A stretch of DNA of 64,000 bases, taken from Xenoacremonium recifei (taxonomy: Eukaryota; Ascomycota; Sordariomycetes; Hypocreales; Nectriaceae). Shown piece by piece: positions 45,471-58,300 of the stretch. The notes below the pieces were generated by a model, which had not been told where the DNA came from, made no database searches, and worked only from the letters and a program-made list of their open reading frames with translations. The stretch's first letter is position 1; each line of letters starts with the position of its first letter. The DNA lies in NCBI GenBank assembly GCA_012184525.1, contig WOFQ01000002.1:930001-994000 (forward strand). Reading direction: 5' to 3'. A program made the position numbers and the translations under genes.

Positions 45471-48400
45471 ATGAAGTTTGGAAGGAAGCAAGTTTCTCGA
45501 CTCCCTACTTCGCCAAGCATCTGAACTGACAAATCTCACTAGCCTCCCCAGGAACCAGGTCCCCGAGTGGGCGGCCTCGTACATCAACTACAAGGGCCTC
45601 AAGAAACTCGTCAAAGCCGCCGCAATCAAGGCCAAGAATGGCGAGAAGGTTGATCCAGCAGGTGGGATGCCTCGTCGACTCTCCTGTCGGGGCCGAGCCT
45701 CTCCCCTAACTCATTCCCGCAGAATTCTTCTTCGCCCTTGATCGCAATCTCGAGGATGTCGACTCCTTCTACAACAAGAAATTCGCCGATGCCTGTCGCC
45801 GGCTCAATCTTCTCTACAACCGCTATGGCCGTACTCCAGACGTCGCGGCCACTCTCGACCAGGATGAGATTGAGGAAGTCATGGGGGCCCTACTTGATCT
45901 CAGGAACCAGCTAAGAAATTTGCAGTGGTTTGGCGAGATTAACCGCAGGGGCTTCGTCAAGATCACCAAAAAGCTCGACAAGAAAGTTCCAGACATTGTC
46001 ACTCAGCACCCGTATATCTCAACCAAAGTCGACCCCAAACCCTTTGCTAAAGACGGGAACAGCACTAGGTTGCTTTCTGAAATTAACAAATGGCTTTCTG
46101 TGTTGGCTGACGCTCAGAATATCGACGACTCCATGTCTGATCGCTCGACTCGTTCGCTTGGACGAGCTTCCACCAAGGCTCTGCTCTACTTACCCCAAGC
46201 TCAACTGGACCAGCTTGACCAAGCCATCCGTAATGACGATGCCGCGTCGTTGAAGTCCAGACTTGACGAGAGCAATCTCATTTCCGATGATGCAGCCAAG
46301 TCCTTGATGCTGAATTTATTGCAGCGATCCATCTCCGCTCGCTCGAAGGCGTGTATCAAGTACCTCATTGATAATATCAAGAGTCTTGATGAGCCTGAAG
46401 ACATCAACGGGCGGAACTGTATTCACCGACTCGTCATCCACATTGGCCGTACCAAATCCTCTTCTGAGGACAAGGACAACAATGGACCGTATCCTTTGCC
46501 CGTGGGCGCTCAGTTCAGCAGCAAGCATTTGCAACCGCCAGTTGGCAGTTCGATGACCACGAAGGCGCTAAACACAAAAGAGACGAAACTCCTTGGAAAA
46601 GATGACGAGGTTGTTCAACTCTTCGTATATCTCCTTGACCTGCTCCATCCTGAGCAGCGTCAAGCTCTTCAAAGCCGAGACTCGTTTGGGCGCATGCCTC
46701 TTCACTACGCTGCACAGTTTGGATTTGTCATCGTTTGCGAAATCATCATGTCAAAGATGCAGGAATGGGGTCAATTTGATGCTAAGAATGGAATTGATGC
46801 CCCTGAGTGGCACGACAACGACGGGTTTGCACCGCTTCACCTTAGTGTGGTTGGTGGCCACCCTTTGACCACTCAAGCTCTCCTTCGCGGCGAGAACTGG
46901 CAGGGCAGCAGCAAAGACAAAGCAGAGATCCGCAAGGGAGTCTCAAGGTCCGGAGCTGTACTTGCCCTGGCAACCAAATCCAACTATTACACCATTGTAC
47001 AGATGCTTGTCGATGCTGGAGTGGATATCAACTGGAAAGACAAGTCAGGAGAGACGGCGTTGCACGTCGCAGCTCGGTTCGGACATGACGAGTGCGCTCG
47101 AGTGATCCTTAAAGGCAGTGACACACAGAAAGCGGAGATAGAGGCAACCGAGAACACCTATTTGTGGACGCCTCTGCACGTTGCTGCCGTTGATGGCCGT
47201 CTGTCAGTCGCTCAGCTACTGGTCGAGGCTGGTGCGGATGTCTCACGACCGGATTCATCTGGATGGACTGCGAAGGAACATGCCGCCCTCAGGGGACACA
47301 TGGACATCGCGCGATTGCTAGCATCCGAAACGACTGAGGAGGAGGCTGAGACGAAGAAGCCTGAACCATCTTCGTCCGAGACTTCCTCCATCGAGGAACG
47401 TCGCTCTAACGGAACGAATGTTCCTCCACGATCTCCTGAACCCGTCAAGAGTTTTGGTCATCGATATCTCACAGATGATAGCCTTGTTCTTGTCAGCCTT
47501 GGAACAATGGACACGAGAAAGGCGCTTGATCCTGTGAGTCTTGAGCGAGTGCCGCTCACTGAGGCGCATACAACTCAACTTGACACGGCGCTTTCTGTCG
47601 TTGTCTCTGCCATGGGAGCTCAGGGCGAGCCTACCATCATCGATCTGCCTGTCCATGAGAATATTGCGACAGAACCTGTCGTGTTTACAACTCGCGACGC
47701 CAGTAAGGTCAAGCTTTTGTTCGATATCGTGCCGACGTATTCCGGCAGCGAGAAGAACAAGATCGGTCGAGCTGTGGCACTTCTCTCGTCTGTGAAGCCC
47801 AACTTGGGCACTCAGCGGATGAACTTACAGGGAGATGTCTGTGTCCCCATCATCTCAAGTAGTCTGGAGGTTATTGGAACGGTCAACTTCAACTTCCTCG
47901 TTATCACCCCTTTCCACCATCCCAACATGGAGGTTACTTCACGACAGACGTACTGGAAGAAGCTGTCCTCAACAATGGTTATTGGGCATCGAGGACTGGG
48001 CAAGAACGTCACTTCGAACCGTTCACTTCAACTGGGCGAGAATACCCTTCCCTCGTTCATTGCCGCAGCCAATCTCGGCGCTCAATACGTCGAGTTCGAC
48101 GTCCAACTTACTAAAGACCACGTCCCCGTTATCTACCACGACTTCCTCGTCAGCGAGACAGGCATCGATGCCCCCGTACACACTCTCACGCTGGAGCAAT
48201 TCCTCCATATCAACCCCGACTCAACCCGCGGTCCAAGCCCCAACGGCCTGTCTCAACCCAGCACCAAGGAGCGCTCAAGCAGCCATCGCCCGCGTAGCAA
48301 CAGCTTCGCCCCCAAGCGTTCCCAGTCGATGGGCTTCGCCGGGAGTGGCCAGCGTGACGACATGGACGAGCGCATGAAGCACACGCGCGACTTCAAGTCC

Positions 48401-49152
48401 AAGGGTTACAAGGCCAACTCGCGCGGCAACTTCATCCAGGCGCCCTTTGCCACACTCGAGGACCTGTTCCGCCGCCTGCCCGAGCACATCGGCTTCAACA
48501 TCGAGATGAAGTACCCGATGCTGCACGAGAGCGAAGAGCACGAGATGGACACCTACGCCGTCGAGCTCAACTCCTTCGTCGACACCGTGCTGCGCAAGGT
48601 CTACGACCTCGCCGCCGAGCGCCACATCATCTTCTCCTCCTTCAACCCCGACATCTGTCTGTGCCTCAGCTTCAAGCAGCCGTCCATTCCTATTCTGTTC
48701 CTCAGCGACGCAGGGTGCTGTCCCGTGGGTGACGTGCGCGCCAGTTCGCTCCAGGAGGCTATTCGCTTCGCAAGTCGCTGGAACTTGCTGGGCATTGTGT
48801 CTGCGGCGGAACCCCTGATCAATAGCCCGCGGCTGGTGCGCGTTGTCAAAGAGAATGGACTGGTGTGCGTGAGCTACGGGACGCTCAATAATGATCCCAT
48901 CATGGTCCAGGTACGTGAACATCTTTCGCATGATCCCCTAGGATCTGGCATATCTCCCTCAGCTTGGAACGACATGGCAATTTAACAATGCAGCAGAGAC
49001 AAGTCAAGCAAGGCATCGACGCCGTCATCGTCGACAGCGTCCTGGCCATCCGGAAGGGTCTCACGAGTGCAGACGCGCAGGCAGAGAAAGTCTCCAAGGA
49101 GACGTTGGAGGACGAGCTCGCAGAGCTTCAGATGAACGGCAATGGGCAGTGA
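45471..49152 (+). CDS. GDE1: GDE1-like glycerophosphodiester phosphodiesterase (SPX-ankyrin-GDPD)
   Basis: Cytosolic enzyme expected to hydrolyse glycerophosphocholine to choline and glycerol-3-phosphate. Exons: 45471-45487, 45543-45661, 45723-48910 and 48994-49152; about 1160 aa. Intron 1 appears to be GC-AG: only the donor GCAAGT at 45488 joined to the acceptor before 45543 restores MKFGRNLPRNQVPEW, which aligns without gaps to the yeast Gde1 start. Domains: SPX (about 1-165; binds inositol pyrophosphates in relatives), ankyrin repeats (about 365-580), and GDPD from VIGHRGLGKN (H801, R802) through VEFDVQLTKDHVPVIYHD. Collinear with yeast Gde1, so I prefer GDE1 to the Cdk inhibitor PHO81, which shares the architecture but lacks an intact GDPD site. 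The last intron has a tandem CAGCAG acceptor. Confidence 0.93.
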
Positions 49153-49754
49153 GCAGGCCGCTGCAAGGATAAAGGGTGCATATGTACGGGCTGGGCTCTA
49201 CGATGTATGACATTAGAACACTGTATTTACCATTTCAACATCCTCTGGACTGTTCAACCAGTCGCCAGAGCAGACGACAGGAGGCAAAACATCACGAACA
49301 TAGAGATTCATTCCATAGCAGGATAGCAGACCATGTCGAACACAGCAGACTGACGCGCTCTGTCCTTACCTTACCACTCGGCTCGGCTCCGCGTCCCCCG
49401 CTTGCGTGAAAGCGTGCCGCCATTCGCACTGGCAAATGTGGCTTTCCGCTAGGCACATCACCTTATCTCTCTCGCCGCGACCTAGCGAAGTCTAGAACTG
49501 CCGTGGCAGACGATCAATGCTCTCCGCACGACGGGCCGGCAGCGCCTTGTGATGAGTCTGTTCCGCGGTCTCTCCCTTCAGCCAGTCGGCGGGGGCAGCG
49601 GGCAGTCGACGTGAAGGTGCCAGCTGAGCTGACTCGCCTCGGCATCTCGATGAGGCATGGATGAGCCTGGCGCCGCCATTGTCGCGAAGGGCGCTTCATC
49701 GAGACGCCGTGCCGGAAGCTCGATGTGCCGCGATGGGTGGATGGGCTGGACTTT

Positions 49755-49776
49755 GCTGGGCTGGGCTGGGCTGGGC
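49755..49776 (+). repeat. GCTGG tandem repeat
   Basis: Four perfect GCTGG pentamers plus a partial fifth, in non-coding sequence. Confidence 0.8.
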
Positions 49777-50158
49777 ATCTCGAGATGGTGGGCGGCGTTT
49801 CGTGCAGCAGAGAGCGCGAAAGGGCAGCGATGCCGCGCGTGAGAGTGTGTGATCGGCGGTGCGATGCCCCAGCATGCAGGCACAGGGTCGTACGATTCTA
49901 CACTGGGGAAAACGTCATATCTGGTGATATCCTAGATCTCCAGAGCTAAGACGACGTGCGGGCCGGTCCTGACGGGCTGGCTGGACAGTGTAAGCTGTTT
50001 GCTGCTCTCATGTCTCACATATCCTGTTACACGTCGTAAAGACAGAAGAAACGAGAGACGCGGCACGGGATGGGTCTCCAGCTTGCCGTTGGGGGCACGT
50101 TTGCGCACCCTGGTCCGGTCCCAGCAGGGCTCAACAGCAATCCCTTCGTCCATGGCTA

Positions 50159-50176
50159 GGGAAGGGAAGGGAAGGG
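50159..50176 (+). repeat. GGGAA short tandem repeat
   Basis: Three perfect GGGAA pentamers plus GGG, in non-coding sequence. Confidence 0.7.
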
Positions 50177-53100
50177 TACAAGGCGAGTACCGAGTCAAGG
50201 TACCGCAGTGCTGGGTGGTACCCCCGTCGCAGCAGAGATGCCTCATCGTTTTGAAAAGTGATAGCTCACGCGCATCCCGCCCCCTTTACCACCGGCCAAC
50301 ACAATGGGGAGATCTCTCGCCGAGTCAGCTTGCTCGGAGAGAGGGCTCCGCTGCACGATGCTTGGCTGATGAAAAACCCTGACCGCAAAAAAGCAATGTC
50401 GGCAGGCAGCCGAGAGATGTCGGATAGCCGGGGGGCCCTCTACCTGTCAGACTCTCATCGTGGCGGTCCCGGATGGATCACACGCGATGGCCTCTGCCGT
50501 AGGGTTCGGAGAGGGGCTTGAGGGGCTCAGCAAGTCAGTTAGGATTCAACCCGAAAGCGGTCAGCAATACAACGGGTTTCAGCGGTACCCTGGGGTTCCA
50601 AGAGACTGAGAGAAACAGAGAGAAGAGGGCAAAGGCCGCCATCCCCCCCAACCCCCAGGCCCCCTGCCCGTTGAAGCTGTAGAGACAGGCAAGCGTCGCC
50701 GGGGAAGCACGAATGCTTGCCGTGGCGGACGTAGTCTTGCGGCCCCGAGACGCAACGGAACCGCAAGAGGACGAGACATGGCCTCAAACGGCACGACTGA
50801 AGCGGTTATGGAAACTGTCACGGTGACACAGGAGTTGGTGGCCTGGCTCTGGTTGGCCACGGCGAGAGCATGAACGACGAATGAAGTGGGCGATCCACGG
50901 CGTGGCGCAGAATTATCTCGCATTGGGGAGCAGTAGTGCTTGCTTCTGGGAGATGGGGAAGATGTGGTGGCTGAGACAAGTGTTGCTTTGCTTGCTTTTT
51001 CCATACCTCCTAGCCAAAGTGTGCCGCTCGCCTGGGGTTGCTTAGTTGCTTGGCTGGGCATCTGGCGGGGAGTTTCGACTGCGCCGCAGTCTGTGTACGG
51101 AGTACCTCTTGGGTGATGAGGGAGAATCAGGTCGATCCCTGGTTCATTGTTTGGGCGACTAGGGACATCAACGGTGAGGCTTGCTGTCGCACTGATGCGA
51201 CGCAAGGAACGTTCAAAACACCAACGGCAGACATCCCGCGGTGTGTCACGATGGGTCAGGCCCCTCCTCCCGCCATCCTGTAGCGGGCTTTCAAAGAGAC
51301 GAAGTCTCGGTAAATGATCCCCAGGCCTAGCAGCCGTAGCAGCCGTGGCAGCCTTCTCGGAAGCTGGGCTCGTTCCGGCAGGTCCCCCAAGCCGACTGCA
51401 AGGGATCCCGTCGCAGTGGTACACCACCATAGGGGACAGATCAGATCTGTGAAGTTTTGCTTTTTCTTGCTGTGTGTGTGTGAGATTGCTTTTTCGATGG
51501 TTCGCTCCGAGTCTGCTCGCACCCCCAGATTGGTGTATCAGGGTCTGAATATGACGTGCTAATTTGTCCATCGATTATTGCTGGTCTCCCAAGTTGCCGA
51601 ATATCGCAGATCTCTTCGATATCAGGATCGAACCGTCGATGGAGACGCTGTAATTCTCAGCTGATTTTGAGCCTCGAACATCGCGATCGTCACTCTTAGC
51701 TTGGGCATTCAGCTTGGTCCCCAGCGGGTAAAAAGCCCGACTCCCCCAATGCTCTTGCTATTGTGTCAATCAAAGGGATCGTCCAACTCTTCGAAGGCAG
51801 ATTATCCTCGCCAATTGCCGACATGCTGCCCAGTCAGGTTAGCGGCGTAGAGGAGGTCGCGATTCACCGTCTCTGCAGGCCCGGCGAGTTGAAACCAGGC
51901 ACTTTGTTTCAGTCCCTAGCCGAGGTGAGACCTAGACAAACAGGCATCAGGACTGTCGTCCATCACATCGTAACTCGGTGATCCACGACCAACAGTCAAA
52001 AGGGCCACCACACCGTATTATCTCCTCCTGGATCCCCAGTGGCGGGAACATGACTCGTCCCGTGCTTGAGCTAGTGAGCAGCACTTCTGCACGACTTTCC
52101 TCTTCCGAGATTGGACTCGGCCGATTGTCCACGGCTTGTAAGTCCGACAGGCCTTTGATCACGCTTGAACTCAGTGACTTCCTCAGTGAAGTACCTCCAA
52201 TTGACAATGAACATCGAGGATAGGCCCGCGATCAACGCGCTAGTTGTCGTTACTTCCTGTCGGTCCAGGCTATTGTGAACGCGTTGGCGGCACCTCAAAG
52301 CAGCTGTTACCGCATTCCCGGACCTGTCGTAGTCCTATCTGTGCAGCAGAGCCGTTAAAGGCTTTGATGCTGAATGCAGTGCTGCTTGGGCACATTTGCA
52401 TGCCGGCATTTCTGTTGTGGTCCTGAATTCCGGGTTTATCTGCCCCTGTGAATGCTACAATAGGCGGAGTCCCTCAGTGCCGACTTTGGCGCCATTGGCA
52501 AGCCATATTCATCGTCGCTTTACCTGGTGCACGCTAGATGCACCTCACGCCCTGGACACTTGATGGCTCAGGGCCTGACACTCTCTGTGGTGGTATCGCG
52601 GACCGTCAAAGGAGCGGACCGTCTTCTCCACAAATCCAGACCAAGACCGTTGACAAGCTAACCATCCTCTCGATATTGGGGAATCGGTCAGTTGAACGAT
52701 TTCGCTGTCGTTAGGAAGCTTGGTCGCCAAGAATTCCAAGAATGAAACCGTTGAATCGTGACTGAAGTGGTATAGACAGAGTAGCAGTAGACTCTGCTGC
52801 AGCCAAAGTCTTCGATTCGAAGCACGGGGAACCTTATTGTCTTAGTGTTGTGGATGATCTTAACAAACAAGCGAGAGCTGCCTTCCTGTTGAGGAAGGTT
52901 TCTGGTGCCTTGTTGGTTCCTCGTTGGTGCATTGAACCGTCAGCCCAGCCGGCGATCCCTCGTCAAAGATCGTCGCAACAAGTGAATTCATTCGTCGTAT
53001 GCATTGTCTGGGCAAAAATTTCCGTCTCTACAGGAACCTGCGTGTCTAACAAGCGAATGCAACCTGAAATATCTGCGACTGGCTGCAGGACGTTATGCAG

Positions 53101-53361
53101 CTAGTAACCCACATATATGTACTCTGTAACAGCGTCAGATTCGATCTTAATCTCGTTGAATACACAGCAAGCGCCTTGTAAGTTGCTGGGATTAGGTCAA
53201 GGGCAAGACGTCAATCACTTGCAGCCAGACTCTCTTCAGCTAAACGAGATTCGAGAGGAACATTGACAGACTCCTTCGGCTGTTCAATTGCTGAAAGAGG
53301 CATGTCGGAGGCGAGCGTTGATTAGTGATACGCTGTCGACCATATTTCAGTGATACTTGTC

Positions 53362-54039
53362 ATGGACAGCGTCTTCGGAGATGGTGACATTCCGAAAACA
53401 ACGGAGCAAGATGGCTGGGATTGGCGCCGGGGAGCAATCTGAATACAGTTTCGTAGCCGTGTTTAGTTGCCTTCGTTGCTACTCGAGCCTTTTGGGCGAT
53501 GATACGGTGTCTTGCCTCTCTGACACTGACTCGTTGGGCACCACGTGTGAACAGAGCTCTGATGTTGGCGTTCTAGACGGAAGATACCAGCCAGATGAAG
53601 CTAGGCAGTACCATTGCACACTTCCATTTTGGAGCAAGAAACCCGGAGCTGAACCTGAACACCAGTTTGACAAGTTTCCGGGAGAAAATGCCGAGGAGGA
53701 TAGCGCCACACAGCTGCAAGCAATGAGCCATGATCGCGGAATTGGAATAGACATTGGTCTGCTCAAGGGACGGAGTAGGGGCGGAAATTGGTCTCAAGGA
53801 CGAAGACCCGCCAGAACGGTCTGGATTTCGAGTCTGGGGAACTGTGGGCTGCTAAGGTCAAGCCTGGCCTGGTTAAGGCACTGGCGGACAATAGCAGAGC
53901 GTCATTTCTCGGCACGAGAAATGCTCTAATGGATTGGAAAGCGAGCGGGGGCCTGTCTATCGGTGGGTTTGATGGAGGTCTGATAGACCTAACGCCCAAT
54001 CTTGTGTGTATGCCTTCTTTCCTGGGATTTCATCTGTGA
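53362..54039 (+). pseudogene. Possible decayed or frameshifted reading frame
   Basis: Three adjoining segments have protein-like composition but lie in shifting frames. They are an ATG-led stretch at 53362 (MDSVFGDGDIPKTTEQ) that stops after 26 codons, a 190-codon frame overlapping it, and a third frame at about 53776-54039 (RQNGLDFESGELWAAKV, later NALMDWKASGGLSIGGFDGG) in register with the first. No splice pair was found that joins them cleanly. I do not recognise a family. This could be a pseudogene or chance. Confidence 0.25.
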
Positions 54040-55057
54040 CAATCGCAAAATGAAGCAGGACCCTCTTGATCTCGATTCATTCAGTTGGAAGCTGCCTTTC
54101 TTCCGGTCAAGGAGACCCCTAACTTCAGAGCAAACTCCGTCAGCCGTGGAGTCTCCGCAACAATGTGACGTTTCCGGTCACTTCTCCCCTGTAAGCATCC
54201 CCTGTAGCTAGCCTTCCGGGAAGCTCGGTTGTGTTCCGCGGCGCGCCAGGGGGTAACGGTAAGTGAGGGCTCGCACTGCGCGGGAGTCGTATCTTCATGA
54301 TTGGGTACTGGCCTTTGTTTCATGTGAGATAGCGGTCGAGTTTTGAAGTTGCATCGCGGAGGCAAGAGTTATCTATCTCTCCATCGGCGGGCTCGGGGGA
54401 CACTTCTGAAATCGTGGAAGTGCTGTTGTGGTGCTGCGAACGAACTGCAGTCGCCATGGATCATCGTTGCTCATACGAGAACAGGCCAAAGCTTGGTCTG
54501 TTGCGATGAAATGATGTAAAGTTGATCACCAACGGTCGGATGTTTCGTTGTAAGCGGCGGAAAATCTGCAGCTTGAAGAAACCGGGACGGAAATACCCTC
54601 GATCGGATCATGGAAAGATAACACGGGTATCAACTCTAGCCCTCCAAGAATGACGTTTGCCTTTTAGTCCGCTTGATCGAACACCTTGACTGCATTTTGA
54701 GCGCTGAGTGCTGGTGGCTTGATCCCAATGACCCCTTAGTTGCCATTGGCGTGGTCTGACTTGGCGAAGCCGCACGTGGCAGACAGACCGTTGCTGAGTT
54801 CGACCGTTGTTTTGATGTGGTTTCAGATCAGATCATGGGGAAGAGGGGCTAACGGCAGGACCCTGAAAGGCACAAGGTCCGAGATTGAATAACGTCAATG
54901 CGATCCAAGAATAGGGACCACGTTGAGGGCCTGAGTTGATCAGCTCTTCGGAATGATTCCCGCTCTTCGGGGCTTCTCTAGTCCAAGTTGCTTGCATTCG
55001 AAGACGTATTCATCGTCATTGCCGATGGTTGAGTGGGGAGGCTAACAAGTGGCATCT

Positions 55058-55336
55058 CTACGGAGTAGAAGTTGCAAAACTGCGGCTGAGCAGTGGGTTT
55101 CTAGACGGCGTGCTCTGTGTGCCTTGAGCCAGTGGACGCTTTGAACAGGCACACGCAAGGCGGAGTGTGCTGTTGAACCGAGGCCGAGAGGTCTGGACCA
55201 CTCCAGAAGCCGACACCCTTCCCTCCCCCCATGTCTTTTGAGGGCATTTCCAGCACCGAACACGGCGTGGAAGCTCGCTAGACTGCTGCTTATCGGGCAG
55301 CTTCTCCGTGCCTTCATAGTCCGCTTGGGAGGCCAT
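55058..55336 (-). CDS. Possible small protein, 92 aa
   Basis: The ATG at 55336 (AACATGG context) is preceded on the minus strand by about 250 nt of pyrimidine-rich sequence resembling a fungal 5' leader. The frame begins MASQADYEGTEKLPDKQQ, a hydrophilic start unlike the surrounding random frames, and includes a CWKC pair. It resembles no family I know. The later part is basic and low in acidic residues, so the true exon may be shorter and splice onward. Low confidence. Confidence 0.22.
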   Translation of the reverse strand: MASQADYEGTEKLPDKQQSSELPRRVRCWKCPQKTWGEGRVSASGVVQTSRPRFNSTLRLACACSKRPLAQGTQSTPSRNPLLSRSFATSTP

Positions 55337-58300
55337 GTTGTTCCCCTGACTAGGGCAGGGTGGGTCGATTTCATATGGAGTGCCGCGTGCAACGGTCAAG
55401 ACGGATGTTTCGGCGTTGGAGAGGGGAGATGGATGGACAGGTGATAGCTGAAAGATGCAGGCGAGCTGGGATACCCGAGGATGAGTATTGGACAGAGTAG
55501 GAAAAGGAAGATGGCGATTCAGGCTCGCCGTGCGGCGGGACGAGATTGGGAAGAATGCCGTCCTGGTTAGATGAGCAGAGGGAAGGAAGGACGGGAAACG
55601 GAAGTTCCCTCTGTGCGGCGGACTGGGGTTGCCATGCCAGGAAGGAACATGCACGTCACTTCCACCCTTTGGATCGTGCGCATGGAAGGCAGGGATGAAG
55701 TGCCTTCCAGTTAGAAATCTCTTACATAAGGCGGACGAGACCTACTCTGTAATGGCAAAGCCCTTGAAGTCAGGTGCCAGGGAATGAGATACGTACAAGT
55801 ACCTATGTAACACAGCATCAAAAGTTATTTGTGCGGATTCAGAATAGATCTTAACTCGCAAGTCGACTCAACTCTGTGACGATGACGACCCCAAAAGCAT
55901 CAGATCATTCTCACGCCCACGGAGTTGCGAGTGACTTCGTTTTCTCCCCCCGTTTAGGAGCAGGCTTTGCGTTGGGCTGACCGTTGGGCAGCCGCTCGAC
56001 CGGACATCTGGGGTATCCGTGGTTTGCATGCTGCCTCTTACATGGACATGCAAAAACCTCCAGCGACTCCACGTTTTAGAATCTTCCATTTGCGGCACGG
56101 CTACGATGGTTGGTCGGAAGTCTTCGGCTTGATTGGATTGTGAATGCAGGTAAGTGGCGAGTGCGTCTGGTTTGGTGATGGCGGCCCCAATGGCTGATAT
56201 CTCCACAGTGTTTTGTGTCCGAAGGGGCAATCTAACCGTTTTGCATGTCTCAGGAGCCAAGAAACAGACATCTGACTGCGCGAAGAGACAGGTGCCAAGA
56301 AACACCTTCCTTGAAGGATGAACACTACGAATTCAGCTCCCACAGAATCGGACAACATGCCCACTTCGCACTTACGAAATAACAACCAGCAGCTATGCCG
56401 AACTAGCATAGTCAGTTCTCGGTACCAGCTTTTCCAGAACACCACCCCTACACTTTGGCATTCAGCTGGTGGACGGCTTTTGGTCCTTCTCTTTTTGCCG
56501 GCAAATTCTCGCCAGTACTTGTAATGAAACAAAAATGGTCCACTGGCGATCGATTCATCTCCAAGATGTAACGAGTTGCTGAGCAGTCAGGGAGACATGA
56601 GAACAAGGCGGCAAGTAAAGAATTAACTTAAACGTTGTAAGCGGTGCGGGGTCTTGCTGGACGCACCATCCTGGTACTGTCTCCTGGCAGAGAATGAGCT
56701 CTGTGATACTACCTACTCCGTAATGAACACAGTTTCTTATCGGCAACTATATTCTCAAGATGCGGATCGGTGAACGGAAGCAAGGCCGAGCAATACGAGG
56801 CGTTCAACTGGGGACGGTGAAACGGTGAGTCGCTCCACCAGTTCATCGCGGTGCTAATGTCCTCGGGAACAATTCCTAGCTGCGGAGATCCATAATCCCC
56901 CTTACAGGACGCAGAGGTGAGGTTGTGAGCTGGATATGCCAGAACAGCAATGGATTTGCGCCAAATGGTAACTCATACAAGTATTGTCTTTCTCTTCCAC
57001 CTACAACAGCGATACCTTCCCAACCGAAATGTGGTGGGCTCGCTTGAAACATCGGGGTCTGGTTCAGGTTCAGGACGTCGACCTCATCGGGGCTAGCTAC
57101 GGACTAGGCAAGGGATGCTCCCGCACTAGAACCAGGCCTCCACAAAGGAATGAGAGGTTCGTACCGGCGATGGAGACTGTACCTGCGGTACTTGGCTGGG
57201 GAAGTACCTCAGGCTGAACGAGGACCCGATCCTCGATAAGAACGAGCGAGGACAGACCCGAAGACAAGAAAGGAAAGGCGACGATGAAAGGGACAGACCA
57301 GGGCCCCAGGGATGCATTACGCCTCCGTAATAGCTAACTGAATGGTTATAGCATCGAGTTCTGGGTTTGCAGTCTGGACTCTGCCAGCGGGGAGGTTGAT
57401 GGCATACCTGGCATCGTGGCCGACACTACTACGAAGCGAGCCGAGACGATTTGCATCGCCCGTGTTGGGCACCACGATGGCCCTGAACTCTAGCCTCCAA
57501 AAGCTCTTGTTCCCCTATCGACCGGACCAGCCCGGACGGGAGGAGATGTCACCGGCTGGGGGCCTTTCCCGTCCTCTACGGATTGTCATCCTGACGTAAG
57601 GTTCTCGACTCAGACAAATGAACCTACAATAAGTACCTAATCCGTTCTGACCCAGACGATCAGCAGAAGCAGACATGCAGCAGAGCAACAAGCGTTTCTA
57701 CTTTGGACACGGGAGAGGTTCCAAATGTCTGAGCTGCAACAGAACAAGCCCACTTCGTGCGGCTTCACCTCGCCTCACCCGATCCCCCTTCCGCCGCCGA
57801 CTAAGCCCACCTAGACCTGTGCAGTAAGCTTCCTCCGACTGTCCCTGCAGCAGCAACATGCATGCGTGCGTACATGCATGCAGTTTTTCAACCCTCCAGT
57901 GAGTGTACTCCGTACGGAGCACATTGTACTGGGCCGGCTTCCCTCCCTTGCCTTGACCCTGGTACCCCGTACCCAGGCTGGCGAACACGCTGTGGGAGTC
58001 TCAATTTCGCAAGCTTAATGCTGGTGCTAAGGGCCATGCCCAATGACAGGATCGGAGCTTAGGGGACCAGGGGACGACTCACTGAGAAGCGACAGGTGCT
58101 CCGGACTCCCACTCCCGCCATTTCCGTTCAGACCGCCCGCGGAGCCCTTGTCCAATGCTTCAATTATTGATTGAAACTTGATTCGAACGGCATTCTCTTC
58201 TGTGACATCTCCAGGGGCTTTCCTGCTGCCCAATGACAAACTCCGCAGCTCGACGGGTGCACCAGAAGCTCTAGACTACGTACCTCGTTTCCACCATCCA

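Noticed and set aside
45488..45560. GT donor (GTTTCT at 45492) for the first GDE1 intron
   Set aside because: It is phase 0 and cannot join the acceptors in the frame needed for the SPX domain; the GC donor fits both frame and the yeast Gde1 start.
45471..49152. PHO81/NUC-2 Cdk inhibitor as identity of the SPX-ankyrin-GDPD protein
   Set aside because: The GDPD signature is complete and the whole protein is collinear with yeast Gde1.
50579..51571. 330-codon minus-strand frame
   Set aside because: Composition is Ser/Arg/Pro/Thr-rich and random-looking, with no domain, no leader and no splice signals that improve it.
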